NCBI RefSeq assembly: GCF_900108555.1
Contig: NZ_FNWV01000001.1
Span: 262,973 to 326,972, forward strand
Direction: 5' to 3'
DNA length: 64,000 nt
Origin: Ruminococcus flavefaciens
Lineage (GTDB): Bacteria; Bacillota; Clostridia; Oscillospirales; Ruminococcaceae
The notes under the pieces are model-generated. The model was not told the origin of the DNA. It made no database searches and was given only the letters and a program-made list of their open reading frames with translations. The first letter of the stretch is position 1. Each line of letters begins with the position of its first letter. Below, in pieces: positions 51,821 through 60,164 of this stretch. A program made the position numbers and the translations under genes.

Positions 51821-53776
51821 TCAAGCTGATTTTACCTCTTTGCATACATTTAGCTCACCTGAAGCAATACGCTCCCTGAGCTGCTCCAAAGGCACAGGCT
51901 TGCTGAAAAGATAACCCTGTACTCGTTCACAGCCTATATCGCCGAGGAACTCATACTGTTCCTGAGTCTCGACACCCTCGGTAAGTGATATCATTTTGAG
52001 CTGTTTGGAAAGCTCAACAATGTTTTCGAGTATCGGTCTTGTCTTTTCGTTGCTCTTAAAGCCCGAGAGGAACTTCATATCTATTTTCAGAACATCAAAA
52101 TGGTAATCCTTCAGAACGTTCAGTGAAGAATAACCGCTTCCGAAATCATCGAGCCATACCTTATAGCCGAATTCTCTCAGCTTCTTTATAGCATCAGGCA
52201 GGAAGTCCTGCTGAACTGTAAGAGCACTTTCTGTTATCTCAACATCTATGAATTTCTTCGGAACATTGTATTTCTCCACTGTTTCGCACAGGTATCCCAC
52301 AATATCGCAAAGCTCGAAATCAAGCCTTGAAAAGTTAAGCGATACAGGTGCAAATGGCTTGTTGTTTTCAACAGAGTCACGGTAATCCTTGCATACCGCC
52401 TCGATTATGTACTTATCAAGCTTATATATCTGACGATACTCCTCAAGTATCTCGATAAACATACCGGGTGAAAGGAGACCGTAATTCGGATCCTGCCACC
52501 TTGCAAGTGCTTCAAGTCCGCATATGCAGCCTGTTTTCGTTGAAACTATAGGCTGATAATATACTTTTATATAACCATTCTGGATAGCTGTATCAATATT
52601 ATTTACGATATACTGTTTAAGGTGGAACTTATCCTCCAGTGACTTATCATAAAGACGAAGCGTCCTGTCATAGTGCTTCTTGATACTGTTGCAGGCAAAA
52701 CGAGCTCGGTCACAGGCAAGGCTTACGTCAGACTCATCGCCTATAAGCTTGTAAGCACCGCATTTAAGCTCAAGATGTACCTCTCTTTGCAGCTTTTTTA
52801 CCTCTCCCGAAAGCTCGCCGATAACGTTCTGTACTCCGTCTACCCGTGTGAGTACGACGAAATGGTCATCGGAATATCTTGAAACAAGAGAATTATTGAA
52901 AGCCGCATCTATCATATGGGCAATACGTTTAAGCAGGTCATTTCCTTCATGGAAGCCATACTTCTCGTTATATGACTTGAAGTTCTCGATATCAAAGAAA
53001 AGGAAAATTATGCTCTCTCTGTCAGTAGTTACGTAATTGAGAAGCTTTTCTGCTTCTGTACGGAAATACACCATATTATGTATGCCTGTAAGCTCGTCCT
53101 CAACGGATATCTTTGAAAGATAGGTGTTGACCTCTTCAAGATTTTGATCTTTCAGAGCCTGTGAACGTGTGTTGTTATAATTTGCTATGCATACCATCAT
53201 GGTGGATATCCACATTATAAAGAAATTGATGCGTGTAGCATCTGTTGTGCCTAACTGCCCCGTATTAACAGCTATCATATCATCTATCTTGCAGAAGAAA
53301 TACATATAAGACGATGCTGATATAATAAAAGCGGCATAGGGCTTCCATGTAAGGAGACACAGTGAAAAAAGCTCCATAGTAAGAAAAGTAAGTATCTGTT
53401 CGCCCTTTGAGTAATCATTCAGCGATATCTTTACTCCGAAATAGATGCATACGAATGTAAACACCCATTTTATGACTAAGCCGACTCCCTTGTCGATCTT
53501 TTTGCCCCTTAAATACCTTATGGCATAAATGAGCATTATTATTCCTGAGGCAAGAAGAACAAGGTAATTGGCGTAATACTTTTCAAAGTAATATTTAAAA
53601 TTGCTCTGAAGATTATTCTCGAATATTGTCTTGGTCATTCTTACGATCATCCATACCTCGAGTACAATGACTACCATAGACATATATATGCTCGCACGCA
53701 TATTTGTCCTGTAAAAATAGTCACGGACATACTTGCTTTGCTTCTCAAAACCAAGTCCTTGCAGCAGTACTTTCAT
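51821..53776 (-). CDS. membrane GGDEF-EAL protein, probable c-di-GMP phosphodiesterase
   Basis: 651 aa. About six membrane helices in residues 25-205, a GGDEF domain (about 225-380) and an EAL domain (about 395-640). The GGDEF active site is degenerate (RYSDDHF in place of GGDEF), so cyclase activity is unlikely. The EAL domain has intact GLEALARWQDP, the ITESAL Glu and LDDFGSGYSSLNVL with KIDMKF, so it should hydrolyse c-di-GMP. Single gene with its own terminator. Signal sensed by the membrane part is unknown. Confidence 0.88.
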   Translation of the reverse strand: MKVLLQGLGFEKQSKYVRDYFYRTNMRASIYMSMVVIVLEVWMIVRMTKTIFENNLQSNFKYYFEKYYANYLVLLASGIIMLIYAIRYLRGKKIDKGVGLVIKWVFTFVCIYFGVKISLNDYSKGEQILTFLTMELFSLCLLTWKPYAAFIISASSYMYFFCKIDDMIAVNTGQLGTTDATRINFFIMWISTMMVCIANYNNTRSQALKDQNLEEVNTYLSKISVEDELTGIHNMVYFRTEAEKLLNYVTTDRESIIFLFFDIENFKSYNEKYGFHEGNDLLKRIAHMIDAAFNNSLVSRYSDDHFVVLTRVDGVQNVIGELSGEVKKLQREVHLELKCGAYKLIGDESDVSLACDRARFACNSIKKHYDRTLRLYDKSLEDKFHLKQYIVNNIDTAIQNGYIKVYYQPIVSTKTGCICGLEALARWQDPNYGLLSPGMFIEILEEYRQIYKLDKYIIEAVCKDYRDSVENNKPFAPVSLNFSRLDFELCDIVGYLCETVEKYNVPKKFIDVEITESALTVQQDFLPDAIKKLREFGYKVWLDDFGSGYSSLNVLKDYHFDVLKIDMKFLSGFKSNEKTRPILENIVELSKQLKMISLTEGVETQEQYEFLGDIGCERVQGYLFSKPVPLEQLRERIASGELNVCKEVKSA

Positions 53777-53995
53777 GAATTATCCCCCCTTAAAGTAATT
53801 CACAAAAATAAATATTTAATTCATTGATATTATAACATATTTACTGTAAGTTGTCAATAGAAGCGTTGCTAATTTGGCATTTTTGTACATATAAACAGCT
53901 TAAAAGCAATTATTAAGGCGGTTTTTGAGATAATATCCACTTCCAAAAAGTATAAAATAATACAAAATAAACTTAACGTGATATTTTTTGTCATA

Positions 53996-54024
53996 TTGCT
54001 TTGCGGATATTTTTATAGTATAAT
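53996..54024 (+). promoter_or_regulatory. sigma-A promoter of the PglX-like gene
   Basis: TTGCTT, 17-base spacer, TATAAT; 26 bases upstream of the TTG start at 54050. Confidence 0.75.
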
Positions 54025-54049
54025 AATAATACGAAAGGTGGGAGAACAG

Positions 54050-56125
54050 TTGAAAAAGACTTTGATAAAAAACATTGCCGCATCAATAAAAAACTTTCTT
54101 ACTGATGAATTGATTTCCGATGATGCCGAAAAGCTTTCTTTTGAAGTTTTTTTCTGCTCAGTTTCCGCACGTTATATGTACGAAAACGGCTTTGACGGTT
54201 TTCGTGCTCCCACAGATATGCACAGTCTCATGCCTGAAATATTCACTCATATCTTTGACAGCAGAGCACAGCTGCTCTCACAGAAAGTCTTTGATATGCT
54301 ATCTGCTGTCCCCCATGAAAAATGGCTCAGTAATGCACAGCTTATCGGTCAGCTCTATCAATACTTCAACAGCGACCGAAAAGACAGGATATTCAGCGAA
54401 CTGAAAAAGAATAGAAAAATAAGCTCAGACGATCTGCCTGCGGCTACTCAGATATTCACTCCCGACTGGATAGTGCGCTATATGACAGAAAACACTCTCG
54501 GCAGGATATTCGCAGAAAACTGTGGATACGATATATCCGAGTACAGTTATCTTGTCCACGTAAAAACAAAATGCCCCAAAAATATATCCCCCGAGGAGAT
54601 AACATTTCTTGATCCCTGCATGGGCAGCGGCAATATCCTTTTGTATTCATTCGACCTTTTTATGCAGCTTTACATTTCAAAGGGATACAGCGAAATACAG
54701 GCTTGCAGGCTCATACTTACGAAAAATCTTTTCGGCATAGATATTGACAGCCGCGCCCGCAGAATTGCTCATTTCTCACTTATGATGAAAGCCTGTGAAT
54801 ACTGTCCCGAAGTTATTAGCTCAGGCATACAGCCTCAGCTTTATGATATGGAGGATATCACTACAGATGAAAATGATGTTTTCTTTAACAGCAGCCTTTT
54901 CGGCAGTCTCATTAGACCTGTCTCTCAGCCTGATATCGGCAATGCAAAGGCTATGAAGCTGTATGAGCTGCTCACAGGGAAATATTCGGCTGTAGTCACT
55001 AATCCACCTTACATGAGCACAAGGAATATGAACAGCAGTCTCCTTGAGTTTATGAAAAAGAATTATGCGGAATACTCCGCTGACCTGTTTTCTGCGTTCA
55101 TAGTCCGCTGCGCCGAGCTAACCGAAAACGGCGGCTATCTTGGTTTTCTTACTCCTTATGTTTGGATGTTCATTAAAAGCTACAAAGAACTGCGGAAACT
55201 GCTCTTTACACAGAAGCATATCAATGACCTGATACAGTTCGAGTATTCCGCGTTCTATGACGCAACTGTCCCTTTATGCGCCTTTACTGTGAAGAACTCA
55301 CAGTCCGATGAAATGAGCACTTTCTTCCGTCTGACGGATTTCAGAGGCGGACTTGAAGTACAGCGCGAAATGTTCCTCAAAGCTCTGACTGATGAAAACT
55401 GCGGCTACGTTTACAAAACGGACTCCAAAAGCTTTGAGAATATCCCCTCATGTCCTGCCGCTTACTGGTTAAGCCCGAAGATATCGGAGCTTTATGCGAA
55501 ATATCCTCCTCTCGGGAGCATCGCTGCTCCGCGCAAGGGAAATTCCACCTCTGACAACGAACGTTTTCTCAGACTGTGGTACGAAGTCGACAAAAACAAG
55601 ATAAACCTTGGCTGCCGACACATCGACAGAGCCGAAACGCTGATAAAACGGTGGTTTCCGTACAATAAGGGCGGCGGATACCGCAAATGGTACGGCTTTA
55701 ACGACTATCTCATCGACTGGTATAACGATGCCGCAGAGATGAGAAGCATACCTACCGCTGTCATTGCAAATTATAAGTACTTCACCATGCCCGGGCTTAC
55801 ATGGTCTACCCTCACAAGCGGCAAATTCAGCATAAGGCAGTTCGGGGAAGGCTATATCTTCGATAACGGCGGCTGCTGTATATTCGAGCTCGGAGACAAA
55901 AAAAGCTATATCTGCGCACTGCTCAATTCCAAAGTCTTCGCATATATCTTCGGTCAGCTCAATCCTACGCTGAATTTTCAGTCGGGAGAAGTTGCAAAGT
56001 TCCCCTTCGTTTACAAAAAATCGAAAACTATCGACAAGCTTGCCGAGGAATGTACAGCCATTTCCAAAGCCGAGTACGACAGCTTCGAGACAAGCCGTGA
56101 TTTCAAACGCCACCCACTTGTTTAG
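54050..56125 (+). CDS. solitary, 3'-truncated PglX-like DNA adenine methyltransferase
   Basis: 691 aa from the TTG at 54050 (AAAGGTGGGAG upstream; earlier in-frame codons lie inside the promoter). It matches the N-terminal part of BREX PglX methyltransferases: FTPDWIVRYMTENTLG, SAM motif LDPCMGSGNILLYSFD, catalytic VVTNPPYMSTRN, and a target-recognition-like region. It ends ...DSFETSRDFKRHPLV at the point where full-length PglX (over 1,100 aa) continues after an RETSWDF..HPL-like segment. The TAG lies in the first unit of a TTAGCCN heptamer array. No other BREX genes are nearby. It may be an active orphan methylase or a relic. Confidence 0.8.
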   Translation: MKKTLIKNIAASIKNFLTDELISDDAEKLSFEVFFCSVSARYMYENGFDGFRAPTDMHSLMPEIFTHIFDSRAQLLSQKVFDMLSAVPHEKWLSNAQLIGQLYQYFNSDRKDRIFSELKKNRKISSDDLPAATQIFTPDWIVRYMTENTLGRIFAENCGYDISEYSYLVHVKTKCPKNISPEEITFLDPCMGSGNILLYSFDLFMQLYISKGYSEIQACRLILTKNLFGIDIDSRARRIAHFSLMMKACEYCPEVISSGIQPQLYDMEDITTDENDVFFNSSLFGSLIRPVSQPDIGNAKAMKLYELLTGKYSAVVTNPPYMSTRNMNSSLLEFMKKNYAEYSADLFSAFIVRCAELTENGGYLGFLTPYVWMFIKSYKELRKLLFTQKHINDLIQFEYSAFYDATVPLCAFTVKNSQSDEMSTFFRLTDFRGGLEVQREMFLKALTDENCGYVYKTDSKSFENIPSCPAAYWLSPKISELYAKYPPLGSIAAPRKGNSTSDNERFLRLWYEVDKNKINLGCRHIDRAETLIKRWFPYNKGGGYRKWYGFNDYLIDWYNDAAEMRSIPTAVIANYKYFTMPGLTWSTLTSGKFSIRQFGEGYIFDNGGCCIFELGDKKSYICALLNSKVFAYIFGQLNPTLNFQSGEVAKFPFVYKKSKTIDKLAEECTAISKAEYDSFETSRDFKRHPLV

Positions 56126-56156
56126 CCGTTAGCCCTTAGCCATTAGCCGTTAGCAA
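56122..56156. repeat. heptanucleotide repeat array TTAGCCN
   Basis: Five gap-free 7-base units: TTAGCCG, TTAGCCC, TTAGCCA, TTAGCCG, TTAGCAA. The first contains the stop codon of the PglX-like gene. A reverse-complement cluster of the same family lies at 60030-60050. Confidence 0.8.
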
Positions 56157-56192
56157 GTGAGGAGTGAGCAGAAAGTAGATTGTAGGGGAAAA

Positions 56193-56227
56193 CTTAGAGC
56201 TAAGAGCTAAGAACTTAGAACTAAGTA
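56193..56227. repeat. heptanucleotide repeat array CTAAGAG-type
   Basis: CTTAGAG, CTAAGAG, CTAAGAA, CTTAGAA, CTAAGTA in exact 7-base register. Second of three heptamer arrays in 230 bases. Confidence 0.75.
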
Positions 56228-56325
56228 GTGGAGCCTGCCCTCGGGCTCCCGTATCCCCTCTTACACTGCAAATAACATGAACGCACCGTTGGTGCTGGTA
56301 CACTTCTGAGGCAGCCCCCACTACT
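56224..56325. mobile_element. MITE-like 102-bp element with imperfect terminal inverted repeats
   Basis: AGTAGTGG (56224-56231) and CCACTACT (56318-56325) are perfect inverted ends and can be extended inward with mismatches to about 18 bases (AGTAGTGGAG-CCTGCC against AGTAGTGGGGGCTGCC). Inside is a GGAGCC...GGCTCC hairpin and no ORF. Both ends lie against heptamer arrays. Mobility is inference. Confidence 0.4.
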
Positions 56326-56355
56326 CTCTACTCACTATTTTCTACTCACTGCATA
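56321..56355. repeat. heptanucleotide repeat array CTACTCA-type
   Basis: CTACTCT, CTACTCA, CTATTTT, CTACTCA, CTGCATA in 7-base register; third of the heptamer arrays. Confidence 0.65.
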
Positions 56356-56399
56356 CAATCTTGCCATCTTCCATAACTATCATCTTTATATCACGTAAA

Positions 56400-56423
56400 A
56401 AAGGGCGGAAATATCCGCCCTTT
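56400..56423 (-). terminator. terminator of the GH43 gene
   Basis: GGGCGGA and TCCGCCC form the stem with flanking A/T pairs; a T6 run follows on the minus strand, 3 bases beyond the GH43 stop. Confidence 0.85.
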
Positions 56424-56425
56424 CA

Positions 56426-59317
56426 TTATCCTACCGTAACTGTAGCCGTTACAGTCTTATTTGTCGGTGATATCTCGGCATCATCGCTGAGATCAAGTAC
56501 AGGGGTACCGTTTCCGTCAAAGCACACGCGCTTTATGCGTGTATGTCTGCACGGGTCATAGAGTGGGTCTTTATTATAAGTTCCGCAGCCCTGTGACGCA
56601 TGACTTGCAGGACGGGCATGATACACTATGAGCAGATTGCCCTTTTCATCGGTAACAAAGCTGTTATGTCCCGGACCTGACTGGTCTTTAAGGTCTGAGG
56701 TCTGTAGTACGGGACTGCTCAGCTTTTTCCAGCTGCTTATATCCATAAGGTCGGAATTTATATCAGCTTCAAGTCTGCCCACACAGTACTCCGAGCCTGT
56801 ACCCGATGCGGAGAAGAATACATATACTTTCTTATCGGTTTTCAGCACTGCTGCACCCTCATTTACGCGGTTATTCACCTTTTCCCAGTTGTATTCGGGC
56901 TTTGTGAGCATTATGGGCTTTGAAGTGAGCTTCCACGGCTGTGACGGGTCTATCTCAGCCATAAACAGTGAGGAGTCACCTTTTATTTCCGCCCATATCA
57001 CATAGTGCTTTCCGTTGTTCTCGAAATATGTCATATCCAGCGAAAAGTTTGCAAATGAAGAGGTATCGCCTGCCGATGCCTGCATTTGTCCGCATTCTGT
57101 CCAGCTGCCCGTAAAGGGGTCACCGTCACATTTCAGCACATAGGGTCTTATCGCCCATATATCGTCACTTGCGCCTGCGGCAAAGAATATATACCACGAA
57201 TTGCCTATCCTGTGCATTTCGGGTGCCCAGATATGCTTGGCAAGTATGCCGCTTGAGTGAGCTTTCCAGATAGTCTTTTCCTCTGCGGAAGCAAGTCCGC
57301 CCACGGTATTGCTGCGTCTGAGGATTATGCGGTCATAGCCCTTGTCAACACTGCCGTATGCAGGATAAGAAGCCGTAAAATAGTAGTACCCGTCCTCGCC
57401 GTCGACCACATAGGGATCGGCTCTTTCCTTTATGAAAGGGTTATTGTAAAGCTCCGAACTGGACTTTACTGTGCCGCTTACCTTGTAAGTACCTGCTTTT
57501 GTTGTATCAACTTTAGCGATATCGGAGCTGTTCCACTCAACGCTCAGCTCGCCCTTTCCGCCGCCTGTATACTCAGCAGTAACAGTTTTCGGCATTTCAA
57601 GACGCTGACCGAGACCAACATTTACCGATACAGGCTTGACTCCCGTATTTATTGGAGCAAGTCCTGCGGAGGGATAAGCGTTTATCAGAGCTGTGTACTG
57701 GTCAGCATTTATTGGTATCACATAGCCGTGACGAGGCGTAAAGTTGAAGCTGTAGCTGTTTCTGCTTACTGTTGTGAAGTTCACAAGATCGCTGGTCTCC
57801 TGCATTACGTAGTAGCCGTTACCGTAAGCATCTGACATCATAAGCCACTTGTCATGACCGATGAGCTTGTAGATATTAGGACCTTCAACGCCGATATTGC
57901 CCTCGGACACCTGTTTTATCTCGCTGTATGGTCCGCTTGCATGGTCGGCTGTAGCAAGATAAATGCGCTTGTTTGTCTCGTTCTTGTAATACATATAGTA
58001 CTTGTTTCCAACGTGGATTATATCAGAGTCGATAGCGTCATTGCCGTTCTTAGGAGCAAAAAGGAGCTGCGGCTCTGTATCAAGGTGTTTCATATCCTTG
58101 CTGTATGCGTAATACATTATTGTTCTGTCATCACGTCCGGGAACTCTCGCTGCAAAGTAAATCATGTAGGACTGCTTTTCGGGATCATAGATAGCCTGCG
58201 GTGCCCACGCGCGGTCTGCACCCTGCATGAGAGGATACTTATTTGCTATCTCAATGCTTGTCTCATCGAACCAGTGAACAAGGTCTGTGGACTTTGCACT
58301 GAGGAGATTTCGGTTGCTGTTCCAGCCAAGTGAGGACTTCATATCCGTAGCCAGCATATAGTAAAGTCCGTCCTCGCCCTTGAAGATATACGGATCACGG
58401 AGGCACTCAGTACCTACGCTTGATTTCCAGACTGCACCGCCGCCGTTGAGTGCCTTGAAATTATAGCCGTCAGTACTTACAGCATAGGAAAGACGCTCCT
58501 GCTCTGGAGAGTTACCGAGGAAGTATGCAAACAGATACGCCACATCGGGCTTTTCAGTGGAAATCGTGCTGTAAGTCTCCATATCCACTCCTTTTCCTGC
58601 AATGAAGCTTGTGAGCAGTACAAGATCGGCTGTATTTACAGTACCGTTACTGTCAATGTCGGCAACTGCCGACATTGTATCGTCAAATCCGCCGATAACG
58701 CCTTTTTGCATGATGATACGGTCGAATATATCTACTTCACCGTCAAAGTTAAGATCGCCGCGGACAAACTTAAAATCGCCGCCCACAGGTCGGATATAGA
58801 ACTTCTGTCCCTCGCCCGCCCAGTAGTCCCACTGGTCGATATTTGCTCCGTTTTCATGGCTTATGTCGTATACATCAAGTGCTGCATTTCCCGAGCACTC
58901 GCCTGTTATATAGTACGCATCATCTGTACGGTGAAGTATGAAATGCTGAGCCGCCGTGTCCTTGTACTCCGAAAGATATATGTTGTTTCCGTTGGTGGAG
59001 TCGCCGTTCTCAACTGTCAGCGCAAGACTTCTGTCCCTGCCCGAAAGTATGCAGCATTTTCCGTCCCCTGCACTCTCGATATGCCATACCTGCGAGTCGT
59101 TGCCCAGTTTCTCCCATTGATGAACATTTCCGTCATTTGCCGCTGTTATGTACTTGCCGCTGAGCCGCACCATGATAGTATAATCAGCTCCGCTTATGAC
59201 TTCGTCGTAGCTGTCCGCATAGTCTGCTGTGACCGCAGCCCGAGCTGTAACAGGACAAGCCGTAAAAGCAAGTGCAGCCGCGCCTGCTGCCGCAAACAGC
59301 CGTTTAAGTTTTCCCAT
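56426..59317 (-). CDS. twin GH43 glycosidase with ricin-type CBM and internal dockerin
   Basis: About 963 aa from the ATG at 59317, 7 bases after AGGAGG (the ATG at 59323 is too close to it). Order: signal peptide (to about 28), ricin B/CBM13-like trefoil (about 45-185, with QVWHIE, QHFILH, QKFYIRPV repeats), dockerin in the middle (about 190-250: GDLNFDGEVDIFDRIIMQ and ADIDSNGTVNTADLVLLTSF), GH43 module 1 (RDPYIFKGEDGLYYML, about 300-560), an Ig-like Big domain (about 575-630), GH43 module 2 (RADPYVVDGEDGYYYFT, about 640-945). Arabinan or arabinoxylan debranching is likely. The TfoX-like gene stop overlaps its ribosome binding site. Confidence 0.9.
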   Translation of the reverse strand: MGKLKRLFAAAGAAALAFTACPVTARAAVTADYADSYDEVISGADYTIMVRLSGKYITAANDGNVHQWEKLGNDSQVWHIESAGDGKCCILSGRDRSLALTVENGDSTNGNNIYLSEYKDTAAQHFILHRTDDAYYITGECSGNAALDVYDISHENGANIDQWDYWAGEGQKFYIRPVGGDFKFVRGDLNFDGEVDIFDRIIMQKGVIGGFDDTMSAVADIDSNGTVNTADLVLLTSFIAGKGVDMETYSTISTEKPDVAYLFAYFLGNSPEQERLSYAVSTDGYNFKALNGGGAVWKSSVGTECLRDPYIFKGEDGLYYMLATDMKSSLGWNSNRNLLSAKSTDLVHWFDETSIEIANKYPLMQGADRAWAPQAIYDPEKQSYMIYFAARVPGRDDRTIMYYAYSKDMKHLDTEPQLLFAPKNGNDAIDSDIIHVGNKYYMYYKNETNKRIYLATADHASGPYSEIKQVSEGNIGVEGPNIYKLIGHDKWLMMSDAYGNGYYVMQETSDLVNFTTVSRNSYSFNFTPRHGYVIPINADQYTALINAYPSAGLAPINTGVKPVSVNVGLGQRLEMPKTVTAEYTGGGKGELSVEWNSSDIAKVDTTKAGTYKVSGTVKSSSELYNNPFIKERADPYVVDGEDGYYYFTASYPAYGSVDKGYDRIILRRSNTVGGLASAEEKTIWKAHSSGILAKHIWAPEMHRIGNSWYIFFAAGASDDIWAIRPYVLKCDGDPFTGSWTECGQMQASAGDTSSFANFSLDMTYFENNGKHYVIWAEIKGDSSLFMAEIDPSQPWKLTSKPIMLTKPEYNWEKVNNRVNEGAAVLKTDKKVYVFFSASGTGSEYCVGRLEADINSDLMDISSWKKLSSPVLQTSDLKDQSGPGHNSFVTDEKGNLLIVYHARPASHASQGCGTYNKDPLYDPCRHTRIKRVCFDGNGTPVLDLSDDAEISPTNKTVTATVTVG

Positions 59318-59328
59318 TTTCATACCTC

Positions 59329-59646
59329 CTATTTACGTTTTTTCTTTGGCAATGGCAGTTCGTCAACCATTGTCTCAAAAAGCTCCTTCAGAAAAGCTTT
59401 ATTCTCAATATCCTCAACAAGCAGCATTCCCTTTGCACCTTCATAGGGTATTTCAAGCGGTGCATCGGGCATAAGTGCTCTTGCTTTTTTCGTATTCTTT
59501 ACAAGAAATCTGTCATCATAGATACCGCCGATGACTCTGCCCTGATAGTAGATGATGTACTCCCCCATCATAGCCCTGTAGGTTATATCGCTCAGCTCCG
59601 AGAGCTGTTCCAGTACAAATTCAAGATAGTCTTTTGATGATGACAT
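59329..59646 (-). CDS. TfoX N-terminal domain protein
   Basis: 105 aa. RAMMGEYIIYYQGRVIGGIYDDRFLVK and the C-terminal YEGAKGMLLVEDIENKAFLKEL match the TfoX N-terminal domain. In gamma-proteobacteria TfoX/Sxy controls competence; stand-alone domains in Firmicutes have no known role. It lies directly upstream of the GH43 gene on the same strand with 5 bases between them and may only provide coupling. Confidence 0.82.
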   Translation of the reverse strand: MSSSKDYLEFVLEQLSELSDITYRAMMGEYIIYYQGRVIGGIYDDRFLVKNTKKARALMPDAPLEIPYEGAKGMLLVEDIENKAFLKELFETMVDELPLPKKKRK

Positions 59647-59664
59647 TTTGATAATTTCCTTTCT

Positions 59665-59880
59665 TTAAGTGCTGTTACGTCTGCTTAAAACAATGCAGCT
59701 TTCATGGATAGCAGCCGCAGCGGCAACTGAGCATACGACAGCCGCACTGTACCTTATATCAATAAACGGAAGAATAAAACACAGACCTCCTGCCGCCTTA
59801 TTGATAACAGAATGAACTGCCGTGCAAAATAGCAGTGCGATACTTGCAAGCACTCTTATACCTGCTATGATATTTGCCAT
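59665..59880 (-). pseudogene. CDP-alcohol phosphatidyltransferase remnant, internally deleted
   Basis: 71 aa from the ATG at 59880 (GGAG upstream). The first ~20 residues MANIIAGIRVLASIALLFC match the start of clostridial CDP-alcohol phosphatidyltransferases, and the rest (VHSVINKAAGGLCFILPF, DIRYSAAVVCSVAAAAAIHE) matches their C-terminal helices. About 100 residues between them, including the DG..AR...G...D...D catalytic motif, are absent, but the joint stays in frame. Function as an enzyme is impossible; it is a relic or a small membrane protein. The full-length pattern is recalled from family knowledge. Confidence 0.6.
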
Positions 59881-60029
59881 TTCATTTATTCTCCGATATC
59901 GTATATATAATAATGAGCTGTCGTGAATGCCCAAACAATTCGTTTATTTTTTCGGGCTGCCAAATAAGCAGTGCTCAAAATATTTGATTTGGTCAGTAAT
60001 GCTATATGCAGAGCTGGCAGACCCTAAAA

Positions 60030-60050
60030 GCTAACGGCTAAGGGCTCGCT
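60030..60050. repeat. reverse-orientation heptamer cluster (GGCTAAN)
   Basis: GCTAACG, GCTAAGG, GCTCGCT in 7-base register are reverse complements of the TTAGCCN family at 56122-56156. The two clusters bracket the GH43/TfoX/CDP-alcohol segment in inverted orientation. Confidence 0.55.
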
Positions 60051-60124
60051 AATCACTTTAATTTTACCCTATTTTCTCCCAAAAAGCAATAGATTTTTGT
60101 GTTTTTTCATATCTTTTGACACAA

Positions 60125-60153
60125 AAAAGCTCCGACACGAAGCCGGAGCTTTT
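60125..60153 (-). terminator. terminator of the GH30 gene
   Basis: AAAAGCTCCG and CGGAGCTTTT form a 10-bp stem, T-run on the minus strand, 12 bases beyond the stop. Confidence 0.9.
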
Positions 60154-60164
60154 AATGCTAAGTT

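Noticed and set aside
53978-54049. N-terminal hydrophobic extension of the PglX-like protein
   Set aside because: This stretch contains the -35 and -10 boxes, so it lies upstream of the transcript; the TTG at 54050 has a ribosome binding site.
54050-56125. Complete BREX defence island
   Set aside because: No brxA, brxB, brxC, pglZ or brxL homologue is in the window; only a partial pglX-like gene.
58706-59446. 246-aa plus-strand ORF
   Set aside because: Antisense to the GH43 and TfoX genes; Cys- and Ile-rich shadow without a start signal.
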